From assembly GCA_003511165.1 (NCBI GenBank), contig DOJW01000009.1:17227-81226 (forward strand): a stretch of 64,000 nt of DNA, in the 5' to 3' direction. This document shows positions 44,534 to 52,290 of this stretch, piece by piece. The stretch's first letter is position 1; the number at the start of each line of letters is the position of its first letter. Source of the DNA: Candidatus Dependentiae bacterium (GTDB lineage Bacteria > Babelota > Babeliae > Babelales > UBA12411). The translations under genes were made by a program, and so were the position numbers. The notes beneath the pieces are model-generated. The model was not told the DNA's origin, did not search any database, and saw only the letters and a list, made by a program, of their open reading frames with translations.

Positions 44534-45649
44534 TTAATCCTCAATTATTTCAGAGGGATCTCTTATATCCTTTTGTAAAAACATTTGGTAGGAATAATCT
44601 TCTAATTGAACAATAAGAAGATTATCGCCAATTATGACATGGATAATCTGATGATTATTTACTCGTAAATCTTGTATTTTTGACCATACGCCTTTTTCAT
44701 CAGTTTGAAAAATATTTCCGGTGCCATTCTTTGATAGGGTAACTATGACTTCATGGTTAATGAAAATATCCTCAACGGGTTGAGGTTCTGGATTTACAAC
44801 TTGTTTTGATTCTAGATTTCCATCTTTATTTGCACCCCATACCTTGATCGTTCCATCCTTTTGCAGAACAGCAATTATTCCATTGTTAATTATTACACCG
44901 CGAATCTCGTACAATTCTACTGGGAATAAAGGTTGTGGACCAATTAATTTGCCATCTTTGTTTGTTACCCAAGCAGTAAGAAATAAAAATGGATCTCTTT
45001 GATCTCTTTGAAAATTTACACAGAGGGTTCCATTTACAAGATCATAACGATCAAGTATTCGACCGGGTTGTAAGTGACCAGTCTCTGATAAGTTCCCTTC
45101 ATTGCTAAGTTTCCAAGCAACGCATTCATGTTTGTCTGTTATTGCGATAATTACTCTGTTGTAAACATTTACCTTTGAAATCTTTTCATTTTTTATTGGT
45201 AAAACTTTAGGTGCTGATAAAACACCGTTTCTATCTAGAAACCAAACTCTGCAAGTGTCGTCGTCTAATAAAGTAACAATGATTCCATTGTTAGCAGTTA
45301 TAAATTTAATTTTATGTGCAGGAATCTCTAAAATATTAGGTTGTGATAATGATCCATCTGCCATTAATCTCCAAGAGAATCCAATACCGCGATTACATAG
45401 CGTTGCAATGATAATATCTTGGTCAATTTTGATTTGAATAGCTGCAGAGTCTACTATTGGTAAAAACTTAGGTTCAGATAAAGATCCATTGGGATTTATA
45501 CGCCAAATACATCCTGTGTTTTTGCACATTTTACCAGGCATCTGTAAGGTGGCAGCAACAATGTTGCCTTTGGTTGTGATGCGATCGATTCGAGAATTTG
45601 TTTGGAAGTGAATAGGATTTTCTAGGTCAAATAATTGAAGAAAGGTAAA
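44534..45649 (-). pseudogene. 5'-truncated WD40-like propeller gene, cut by IS200
   Basis: The longest reading from an ATG covers 44534-45541 (335 residues), but the frame stays open upstream for 36 more codons to the edge of the IS element at 45650 with no start codon, and that part aligns with a propeller blade (RIDRITTKGNIVAATL). It contains about eight 40-45-residue repeats of the type NNGIIVTLLDDDTCRVW...GVLSAPKVL. It is a paralogue of 46631-48448 but lacks that protein's C-terminal anchor. Its signal peptide lies beyond the IS at 46260-46349. Confidence 0.8.
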
Positions 45650-46262
45650 CCACTAGTTTGACTAGTGAGACTACCAAGGCTTGGCCTAAAGATTAAGTAA
45701 AAGATGATGCCATGGTATATTTCCTAAAGCTTGACGGCTAAAAAGGAGATAAAGATGACATCATCATACGAAAGTTTAAGTCATTCGAAATGGGAGTGCA
45801 AATATCATGTTGTATTTATACCGAAATGTAGGAAGAAAGAGTTATACGGGAAAATAAAAAAATTTCTGGGACCAGTATTTCATGAGTTAGCAAGACAAAG
45901 AGAATGTGAAATTATAAACGGCAATATGGCAGGAGATCATGTACATATGCTGATAAAAATACCGCCAAAGTATTCAGTATCAGAGATAATAGGATATATA
46001 AAAGGAAAAAGTGCAATAGCAGTAGCGCGACAATTTGGAGGAAGGACAAGAAATTTCAATGGAGAGCGGTTCTGGGCGAGAGGTTATGCGGTATCGACAG
46101 TTGGATTTGAAGAGGCTCAGATAAGCGCATATATTAAACATCAACAACAATTAGACGTACGAGATTTTGAAATTTCTGGAGAATTTTGAATAATAATTGA
46201 GAAACCTGGCAGTCTTTGAGACTGCTAAAAGCCGTCAAGCCACCCGCTTTGCGGGTGCGTTA
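45650..46262 (+). mobile_element. IS200/IS605-family insertion sequence (tnpA only)
   Basis: About 610 bp. The left end starts with the palindrome CACTAGTTTGACTAGTG, then the block TTGGCCTAAAGATT. A single Y1 transposase gene follows. The right end has two hairpins: GCAGTCT-TTG-AGACTGC (46209-46225) and CACCCGC-TTT-GCGGGTG (46241-46257). No inverted terminal repeats or target duplication, as expected for the family. It separates two pieces of one secreted-protein gene. Exact ends are uncertain by some 10 bp. Confidence 0.85.
45755..46189 (+). CDS. tnpA: IS200-family Y1 transposase TnpA
   Basis: 144 residues from ATG 45755, preceded by AAGGAG; an upstream TTG at 45731 would add 8 residues. 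HUH single-strand transposase: HVHMLI is the metal-binding HUH motif and the catalytic Tyr lies in SAYIKHQQ near the C-terminus. KYHVVFIPKCRKKE at the start is typical. Intact and probably active. A 11-base inverted repeat links its leader (45729-45739) with the right end (46230-46240). Confidence 0.93.
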   Translation: MTSSYESLSHSKWECKYHVVFIPKCRKKELYGKIKKFLGPVFHELARQRECEIINGNMAGDHVHMLIKIPPKYSVSEIIGYIKGKSAIAVARQFGGRTRNFNGERFWARGYAVSTVGFEEAQISAYIKHQQQLDVRDFEISGEF

Positions 46263-46349
46263 TGACTTTACGGCTTCTATGTTTACTAAGCTTATAATTG
46301 CCGTTACTCCAAGCAGGATTCTTTTTGCCTTTTTATTAAATTTTTTCAT
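46260..46349 (-). pseudogene. Signal-peptide fragment of the IS-split gene
   Basis: ATG 46349 with AAGGAAAT upstream encodes 29 residues: basic MKKFNKKAKR, hydrophobic ILLGVTAIISLV, then NIEAV, and runs into the IS right end where it meets a stop. It resembles the start of the paralogue (SSMNAVTIKF). It is too short to act alone and reads as the orphaned 5' end of the propeller pseudogene at 44534-45649. The region between (domain 1) is lost. Confidence 0.75.
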
Positions 46350-46464
46350 TTGATTTCCTTTTTTGTTTTTTAGACCAGGGATTTTTAGATTAAATCTATG
46401 AAAGATTACTTTATTAATTTGAGTTTGCAAATAGATTGGAGCTTTTTAAAGCAGTTATTTTTGA

Positions 46465-46503
46465 GAAAATTGTGGTAATTGGATAACAGCTTAAAATTCG
46501 TAA
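46465..46503 (-). pseudogene. Remnant of a duplicated yidD 3' end
   Basis: Thirteen in-frame codons read LRILSCYPITTIF, matching LRVLSCNPITAIF of the intact yidD at 48624-48896. It lies upstream of the split gene exactly as yidD lies upstream of the intact paralogue, so it marks the edge of the duplicated block. Confidence 0.8.
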
Positions 46504-46575
46504 ATTATAAAAAGTTGGAAATTACAGATACATTTTACTTTGAAGAGAAAATAAATAATTTAGATTTTGGAATGT

Positions 46576-46607
46576 AAAAAGAAAAGGGCGAATTTAAATT
46601 CGCCCTT
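46576..46607 (-). terminator. Terminator of the Skp1-propeller gene
   Basis: Perfect palindrome AAGGGCGAATTTAAATTCGCCCTT (in two halves, 46584-46607), followed leftward by T-rich sequence on the minus strand. Confidence 0.85.
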
Positions 46608-46630
46608 ATAAATTATGTAAGAATGTGGAT

Positions 46631-48448
46631 TTATCTTTTTTTAGATTTGCTCCACAAGTAATATCCTGCTAATCCTAATCCTAGTGTTCCTCCTATTAAA
46701 ATGGGTACTTTGTGGGCATCTAAGAAATTTGTGATTCTATAGGTTAGAGTGGGAATAACAAAACCATTTTTAACAAGTACATCTTTTGTTTCTACAGTTA
46801 AAGAGTTAAAAATTCTTTGAATTTCTGGATTTGAATCTAAATTTACAGGTTCTTGTATACAGGCCTTAATAAACAGTGCTTGTTCTAATGTGAAATTGTG
46901 AGTTGGAATGATATTAGTGAATATGCTCCAAGTATCGTCATATAATTCTGCGATTATTATCTCACTGCCAATTTCGATGTGCTGAATGCTATGACCAGCT
47001 ACTTGTAAAATTTGTGGATGCTTTGTTAATGTTCCGTCCTCGTTAATTTTCCAAACACGCCAAGTACGATCAACTAGTTTTACTGCAAGTACTCCATGGT
47101 TAAGTGCTATATTTAGAAAATCTACTTGTAGTACACTTTGAGGATATTTAGATAAAGTTCCATCCTCATTAACTTTCCAAACCCCCAAAGCATCAATGTC
47201 TATTTCTGCAACAATTATTCCATTGTTAATTTCTAAATCGTAAATGTCACGATTTAAAATTTGAGGGCGAGATAAGGTTCTATCTTTGTTAACATTCCAA
47301 ACACTCCAAGTTAGATCATCTATTTTTGCAGCAATTATTCCATTGTTAATTTTTATATCTAAAATATTGTGACCATCTACTTGTAAGATTTGAGGAGCTG
47401 ATAATGTACCATCGGGATTGACTATCCAAAATCTGTAAGTATTATCTTCTAATTTTGCAATAATTATTTCGTGGTCTATGAAAGTTTTATTGATGGTATG
47501 ATTAGGGACAGCAACTCTTAATTGTTGCAATGTATTGTCGGGTTTAATTATAAAAAAGCTATCATTGTTATCATCATCCAATCTAACGGAAATTATTCTA
47601 TTGCCATTAGTTGCCCTTGCATAATTGATTCTATGACCGGCTATTTGTAAGGTTTGTGGATCTGATAAAGTGCCATCAGGGCTAACTGTCCAAAATCTGT
47701 AAGCATTATAACCTAATGAAGCAACAATTGTTCCATTTCGAACCATGATTCTGAACATTTCATGACCATATATTTCTATTGGTTGCAATGTATTGTTAGA
47801 ATTGATTTTCCAAGCTTTATATGTGTGATCGCTAAACGAAAGAATAATTATATTGTTGTCAATTTTTGCATCTAGAATTGCACGTTTTCCTAATTTTAAT
47901 TCTGAAAATAAATAAATTTGTGATTTAATTCTATTGGCAAGTTGTTTACGCAATTCGAATGGTAAGAAATTTGTTTTGGGATTGAATTCTTCTTTTTCAG
48001 AAAAATATTGTGGATTTTGCTGAAACATCCCAATTAATTCTGGGGAGTTACTTAGTTGGTCAATTGTTTCATTAAATATTTCAGGAATATTTAAAAAATT
48101 AACAGCAAGCAAAAGTTGTCTTTGTTGTTCTAAATTATAGCTTTTTATTTTGGTTATTAATTGTTCATGTTTTTCAGATTCGGATAGAACAAAATTAGAA
48201 ATTATATCCCAACATGGCATTAATAAATTCATTTGCTCGGATTTTATATTTGTAAGTGATATTGGATCTTGTTGGGGATCCGAAATTTCAATCATATTTT
48301 TTATTACGCCGGATTGTTTAGCTTTATTTTCATCCATTTCAAATTCAACACCATCAGATGTTTTAAATTTAATAGTGACAGCATTCATCGAACTTGTAAT
48401 TAAAAGTCCAAGCAAGGCGAATTTAACGATTTTTAATATCTTTTTCAT
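46631..48448 (-). CDS. Secreted Skp1-like domain plus WD40-like propeller protein
   Basis: 605 residues, AAGG before the ATG. Signal peptide 1-23 (cut near MNA-V). Residues 24-135 match eukaryotic Skp1: IKFKTSDGVEFEMDENKAKQ, then DPISLTNI and LLLAVNFLNIPEIFNETI, against Skp1's SSDGEIFEVD...AKQS and LILAANYLDIKGLLDVT. LPFEL near 162-166 resembles the core of an F-box. Residues about 190-530 hold seven to eight 43-residue repeats (NNGIIVAEID...VWKVNEDGTLS) of a WD40-like propeller. A membrane segment (582-598) and basic tail end it. Likely an exported effector mimicking ubiquitin-ligase adaptors (inference). Confidence 0.85.
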   Translation of the reverse strand: MKKILKIVKFALLGLLITSSMNAVTIKFKTSDGVEFEMDENKAKQSGVIKNMIEISDPQQDPISLTNIKSEQMNLLMPCWDIISNFVLSESEKHEQLITKIKSYNLEQQRQLLLAVNFLNIPEIFNETIDQLSNSPELIGMFQQNPQYFSEKEEFNPKTNFLPFELRKQLANRIKSQIYLFSELKLGKRAILDAKIDNNIIILSFSDHTYKAWKINSNNTLQPIEIYGHEMFRIMVRNGTIVASLGYNAYRFWTVSPDGTLSDPQTLQIAGHRINYARATNGNRIISVRLDDDNNDSFFIIKPDNTLQQLRVAVPNHTINKTFIDHEIIIAKLEDNTYRFWIVNPDGTLSAPQILQVDGHNILDIKINNGIIAAKIDDLTWSVWNVNKDRTLSRPQILNRDIYDLEINNGIIVAEIDIDALGVWKVNEDGTLSKYPQSVLQVDFLNIALNHGVLAVKLVDRTWRVWKINEDGTLTKHPQILQVAGHSIQHIEIGSEIIIAELYDDTWSIFTNIIPTHNFTLEQALFIKACIQEPVNLDSNPEIQRIFNSLTVETKDVLVKNGFVIPTLTYRITNFLDAHKVPILIGGTLGLGLAGYYLWSKSKKR

Positions 48449-48623
48449 AAATAACCTTCATTTTATATTCACTATCTGTATTCATATAAAAATAAATTTA
48501 ATCGAATAGTTAATAAAGACAACTGGTGGAGGGGTAAAAGTGTAAAAATGAGCTTTTTTATTGAATTTTATGTTTGTACATAGTATTTAGCGAAAAATTG
48601 AAGATTTTGAAGTTTTAGAGTAA

Positions 48624-48896
48624 TTATTTTGAGAAAAATCGATTTTTTATTTTCAAGAAAATTGCGGTAATTGGGTTACAGCTCAAAACTCGCAAGGTAA
48701 TAAGCGGAATAGAAATTAATAAAGATTTGTTTTGGAGCATAAATTTGGCATAATCGCTGCAGCTTACGGGATAAATGCAGACCATTCCAACATTGCCCAA
48801 AAGTGGCCTTATTGAATCGATACAAAATATCAGAATGTTAGAAATGATTAAATGAACTTTATTTGAGATGTTCAACAAGGAACTTTTTGATTTCAT
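48624..48896 (-). CDS. yidD: Membrane protein insertion efficiency factor YidD
   Basis: 90 residues from ATG 48896, which overlaps rnpA by 38 bp; a TTG at 48878 is an alternative. The family core is present: SIRPLLG, YPVSCSDYAKFML, LRVLSCNP. It lacks the usual GGxDPVP tail and ends in a basic segment. The order rpmH-rnpA-yidD is the classic bacterial one; yidC would be expected next but is replaced here by the Skp1-propeller gene. Confidence 0.85.
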   Translation of the reverse strand: MKSKSSLLNISNKVHLIISNILIFCIDSIRPLLGNVGMVCIYPVSCSDYAKFMLQNKSLLISIPLITLRVLSCNPITAIFLKIKNRFFSK

Positions 48897-49194
48897 CGAA
48901 GGTTAGCTTTTTTGCTTGAGAGTTTAGGATAATGATTGAAACTTTGGGTTTGAGATAAAGTTTTTCTTCGTAATATATTGATCGGATTTGTCTTCGAAGT
49001 AGGTTGCGCTCGACTGCGTTTCCAACTTTTCCTGAGATGATTACCAGAATTTTGCCGCCGGGAATATTTTGAAGATTGTCACTTATTAAAAGTTTTAATC
49101 CGGGAGTGTAAAAACTTTCCCGGATTAATTCGAAAGCTTGAGAAATTTCTTTTTTGTGAAAAGAAAATAATTGATTAAATTTTAGACTGCTAAT
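48859..49194 (-). CDS. rnpA: Ribonuclease P protein component, non-standard start
   Basis: Protein subunit of RNase P, which trims tRNA 5' ends. The frame encodes LKFNQLFSFHKKE... and the RNR signature SGKVGNAVERNLLRRQIR. It contains no ATG, GTG or TTG before the conserved region. The best start is ATT at 49194 (111 residues), with AAAGG nine bases upstream, overlapping the rpmH stop by 13 bp. Stop at 48859. Length fits the family. Missed by ATG-based gene finding. Confidence 0.85.
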   Translation of the reverse strand: MSSLKFNQLFSFHKKEISQAFELIRESFYTPGLKLLISDNLQNIPGGKILVIISGKVGNAVERNLLRRQIRSIYYEEKLYLKPKVSIIILNSQAKKLTFDEIKKFLVEHLK

Positions 49195-49316
49195 CGCTTT
49201 CTACCTTTAGCTCTTCTTTTGTTAATTATTTTACGGCCGTCTTTGGTAGCCATTCTTTTTCTAAAGCCGTGTTTTCTTTTACGTTTGATTCTACTTGGTT
49301 GGTAAGTTATTGACAT
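49182..49316 (-). CDS. rpmH: 50S ribosomal protein L34
   Basis: 44 residues: MSITYQPSRIKRKRKHGF, then RKRMATKDGRKIINKRRAKG and the end RKRLAV. This is the standard L34 sequence (TYQPSxxKRxRxHGFxxRMxTxxGRxVLxxRRxKGRxxLxx). Short, so easily overlooked. It overlaps the start of rnpA, and no dnaA gene is adjacent. Confidence 0.97.
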   Translation of the reverse strand: MSITYQPSRIKRKRKHGFRKRMATKDGRKIINKRRAKGRKRLAV

Positions 49317-49374
49317 TGTAACCTCTAAATTACGTAATTTATGAAATAAAAATTTTTATATTTTAAGTCGTATT

Positions 49375-49959
49375 TTAGCGCATAAAATTTACAAAAGCAA
49401 TCTGGTTTTTTAACAGTTTTCTTTTTAATGCTACTAGTGAATTGTAGGTAATTACTAATCCCAATACTATTAAGGCTCTTTCAAGTGCGACTACAGGGAT
49501 CAAATGGAGCCAGTAAGCGCTAATTGTAGGTAGGCTATAAAGCCAGAAAATACTACCTGCTGCATGTGCTACAAAAGTACTGCTTAAAGATGTTAAAAGG
49601 GTGGATTTTTTGCCTACAAAATAAAGTACGATAGGAATAAACCAGTAAAAAGAGTATGGAATTGCATTTTGACCAACCGGGTGAATAGCAAATAAAATTA
49701 TAGCGACAAGTGGAAGAGCAACTCTAAGTGAAAAATCGATTGTTTTTTGATACTTTAAGTTGGTAAAAATAGAGTATCTAAAAGTTATAGCTGCAAGTAG
49801 TGATGGGATTCCAAAGGTAATAAAATACAGAGGAATTTGGCCGCCTTTTGCTAAAAATAAGCATAAAATAAGTGCTAGTTTTATAGTTATAAGCCTTTTG
49901 ATGTTAAAAAAAGCTCCAAGTGCTGGAAATAAAATTGAAACTAAAATCATTAAGTTCAT
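49375..49959 (-). CDS. Polytopic membrane protein of unknown function
   Basis: 194 residues with about six hydrophobic segments, AAGGA before the ATG. No family recognised; the size and VALERALIVLG segment are not decisive, and an ECF-transporter S component is only one possibility. Co-directional with thyX (16 bp after its stop) and 58 bp before rpmH. Confidence 0.6.
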   Translation of the reverse strand: MNLMILVSILFPALGAFFNIKRLITIKLALILCLFLAKGGQIPLYFITFGIPSLLAAITFRYSIFTNLKYQKTIDFSLRVALPLVAIILFAIHPVGQNAIPYSFYWFIPIVLYFVGKKSTLLTSLSSTFVAHAAGSIFWLYSLPTISAYWLHLIPVVALERALIVLGLVITYNSLVALKRKLLKNQIAFVNFMR

Positions 49960-49975
49960 AATTGTTCCTTTTTGT

Positions 49976-50662
49976 TTAAATTTGGTTATTTATTTTTAAT
50001 TCTTCGTACAAAGCTAAACTTACTGGAAAATGTGGTTTGGCAAGATCTAGCATAGATTGAGAGTATTGTTGAATTTCCCATTGAGCATGTTTATCTAGTC
50101 GCAAGCTCAAAAAATGCATGAGCGATACCAAATTGCATGTAAAAATGAATTCTGTGTAAGTGCAAAGTGGCAAAACGCAACGCGCAAGTTCGCGGGCAAC
50201 TCCGTTTTCAAGTAGTTCTTTATAAGTGTTTGCGCTTGATTCTATAGTTTTTTTGTATTGTGCAAGCAGCTCTTTTTCATTTTTTAATTCTGCAGCATTA
50301 GAGCCTTGTTTATTCACAGCATCGGGAGTGCGCAGCTTCTGTGGAACGTAAAAATCTAGAGGGCTAACCGAATATCTTCCGCTAATTTCGTTATAGCTTA
50401 CACCGACTCTATGGCGCATCCACTGTCGAACTACAAAAAGAGGCGCTTTTATTTTAAAACTGATTTGGTTGTGTTCGAACGGACTTGTATGTTTGTTTAC
50501 AAGTAGATATTTGATAAGTTTTTCATCTCGGTCTGTTATTGTTTCGCTTTGATGGCCATAGCAAACTCTTGCTGCATTGACTATATCAAGGTCGTTACCG
50601 CTGATTCTCACTAATTCGACAAGACTTAAATTATCTTTTAGTGGATCTAATTTTTTATGCAT
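49976..50662 (-). CDS. thyX: FAD-dependent thymidylate synthase ThyX
   Basis: Makes dTMP from dUMP using FAD and methylenetetrahydrofolate. 228 residues. The signature region reads RHRVGVSYNEISGRYS, with one residue more than the usual RHRxxSxNExSxRY spacing. PFEHNQISFKIKAPLFVVRQW precedes it in family style (here split over two lines of motif). Follows dcd by 12 bp, so the pair converts dCTP towards dTMP. Confidence 0.93.
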   Translation of the reverse strand: MHKKLDPLKDNLSLVELVRISGNDLDIVNAARVCYGHQSETITDRDEKLIKYLLVNKHTSPFEHNQISFKIKAPLFVVRQWMRHRVGVSYNEISGRYSVSPLDFYVPQKLRTPDAVNKQGSNAAELKNEKELLAQYKKTIESSANTYKELLENGVARELARCVLPLCTYTEFIFTCNLVSLMHFLSLRLDKHAQWEIQQYSQSMLDLAKPHFPVSLALYEELKINNQI

Positions 50663-50674
50663 AAAAATCCTTTT

Positions 50675-51250
50675 TTACACGCAAGGAAGAGTTACACCTG
50701 TTTGCTTCATATATTTGCCTTTTCTGTCGGCATAGGAAACTTCACACTCTTGAGTTGCTTCAAAAAATATTACTTGAGCGATTCCTTCGTTTGCATAAAT
50801 TTTGGCTGGGAGGGGGGTTGTATTTGAAATTTCTATTGTTACATGTCCTTCCCATTCAGGTTCAAAAGGGGTTACGTTTACGATGATTCCGCATCTTGCA
50901 TATGTTGATTTACCAAGGCAGATGGTTAAAACGTTACGTGGAATTTTAAAGTATTCAATGCTTCTTGCAAGCGCAAAAGAGTTTGGAGGTACGACGCAGA
51001 CATCTTTTTTGATATCGATAAAAGACTCAGGAGTAAAACATTTAGGATCTACGATAGAGTTAAAAACATTGGTAAAAACTTTGAATTCATCTGCTACGCG
51101 AATATCATATCCATAACTTGAAAGTCCAAAGCTGACAATTTTATTTTGTCCTTGTGTTTCTGATTGTCTTACTTGGCGGTCTTGAAATGGATGGATCATG
51201 CCGTGCTGTAGAGCCATTTGGCGAATCCATGAATCAGGTTTAATGCTCAT
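50675..51250 (-). CDS. dcd: dCTP deaminase
   Basis: Deaminates dCTP to dUTP. 191 residues: trimeric dUTPase-like fold with LSSYGYDIRVADEF at the N-terminal side, GKSTYARCGIIVNVTPFEPE and the catalytic Glu in HVTIEISNT. Normal length. Together with thyX it supplies thymidylate. No dUTPase is visible; some Dcd enzymes are bifunctional, but this is not decidable here. Confidence 0.94.
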   Translation of the reverse strand: MSIKPDSWIRQMALQHGMIHPFQDRQVRQSETQGQNKIVSFGLSSYGYDIRVADEFKVFTNVFNSIVDPKCFTPESFIDIKKDVCVVPPNSFALARSIEYFKIPRNVLTICLGKSTYARCGIIVNVTPFEPEWEGHVTIEISNTTPLPAKIYANEGIAQVIFFEATQECEVSYADRKGKYMKQTGVTLPCV

Positions 51251-51571
51251 TAAATTTCCTTATTTTTTTAATTTAAAAAATATCCAGATAATTTTAACAT
51301 TTTAAATCTGAATTAATATTTTTTTATCATTTTTATTATCTAAAAGTTAAAAAATATTGAATTTACTTATAAAACTGCGAAAATTAGTAAAAAACACCCT
51401 TGACATTCTATTTGAAATATATAAGATAGGTTATATGTATAAAAAATTATCATCTGAAAATTGCAAATTTGCAATTTTTATCAAATTTATTGTAAAAAAT
51501 CATCAAAATATGCGAAATTATAAATTCAAGACAATTAAGCTTGAACAGTTTTTTAGGGGGAGTAATAAAAT
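51251..51571. other. AT-rich divergent intergenic region
   Basis: About 320 bp between dcd and the HAD hydrolase. It contains a good rightward promoter (51400-51427). A 72-codon ORF across it has poor composition and is not considered a gene. Confidence 0.55.
51400..51427 (+). promoter_or_regulatory. Sigma70-type promoter of the HAD gene
   Basis: TTGACA at 51400-51405 and TAAGAT at 51422-51427 with a 16-bp spacer, in a TATATAAGAT context. About 145 bp before the ATG at 51572. Confidence 0.55.
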
Positions 51572-52279
51572 ATGAAATTTAAAAATCAAATAAAAGCTAT
51601 TATTTTCGACATGGATGGAACCATTTTGGATTCTGAACATGTTTGGGGTGAAGCTATAAAATCAGTTCTTACAAATCATAATGTTATTTTAAACCCTCAT
51701 CATGAAGAAGTTGTTTTCAAAAAAATGTCCGGCACTAGCTTAGAGGCATGTTTTAAACAACTTAAAGAAATGTTTAATTTGTCAAAAAGTCATATTGAAC
51801 TTATGGAGGAATGTAAAAAACATTCAGCTTCAGAGTTTGCTAAAGGTGTAAATTTCATTCAAGGTTTTACATCTTTTCATATGCAGCTTCAGTCTTATAA
51901 TATCCCATCTTGTATAGCAACCAATTGCGATCCTGACACCTTTGTAAAAATTGAACAAAGAATGAAATTATCCAATTTTTTTGGTAATAAGATGTTTAAT
52001 ATATCACATGTAAAAAACCCAAAACCATCTCCAGAACTTTTCTTATACTCAGCGGAACAATTAAATGTTAAGCCGCATGAATGTGTGGTTTTTGAAGATT
52101 CACTTTTTGGGTTTAAAGCTGCAAAAGAAGCTGGCATGAAATGCATAGGTATTAAAAATGATAAAAATACAGAACTTTTACATCATGTCGACCATGCGAT
52201 TGATAACTATGATTTCGCAAAAGAAATATTAAATAAGATAGCTATGGATATTTTGGAAAATTCTAAAAAAATTAAATAA
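51572..52279 (+). CDS. HAD-superfamily hydrolase, beta-phosphoglucomutase-like
   Basis: 235 residues, cytosolic. HAD motif I IIFDMDGTILDSE, motif II SCIATN, motif III lysine in NPKPSPELF, motif IV VVFEDSLFGFKAA. The helical cap (residues 20-90) is of the beta-phosphoglucomutase/phosphatase type. The substrate is probably a sugar phosphate or similar but is not readable. GGGGAGT before the ATG. Confidence 0.9.
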   Translation: MKFKNQIKAIIFDMDGTILDSEHVWGEAIKSVLTNHNVILNPHHEEVVFKKMSGTSLEACFKQLKEMFNLSKSHIELMEECKKHSASEFAKGVNFIQGFTSFHMQLQSYNIPSCIATNCDPDTFVKIEQRMKLSNFFGNKMFNISHVKNPKPSPELFLYSAEQLNVKPHECVVFEDSLFGFKAAKEAGMKCIGIKNDKNTELLHHVDHAIDNYDFAKEILNKIAMDILENSKKIK

Positions 52280-52290
52280 TTATCTAAATT

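Noticed and set aside
45541..45541. Internal Met as the genuine start of the 335-residue propeller protein
   Set aside because: The frame is open and blade-like upstream to the IS boundary, and no ribosome site precedes this Met.
48859..49316. rpmH-rnpA-yidD as evidence of the replication origin
   Set aside because: This cluster is often near oriC, but there is no dnaA, no DnaA-box cluster and no clear strand switch here.
51357..51575. 72-codon ORF upstream of the HAD hydrolase
   Set aside because: Rich in Lys/Ile/Phe as expected from AT-rich non-coding DNA, spans a good promoter, has no ribosome site and no recognisable motif.
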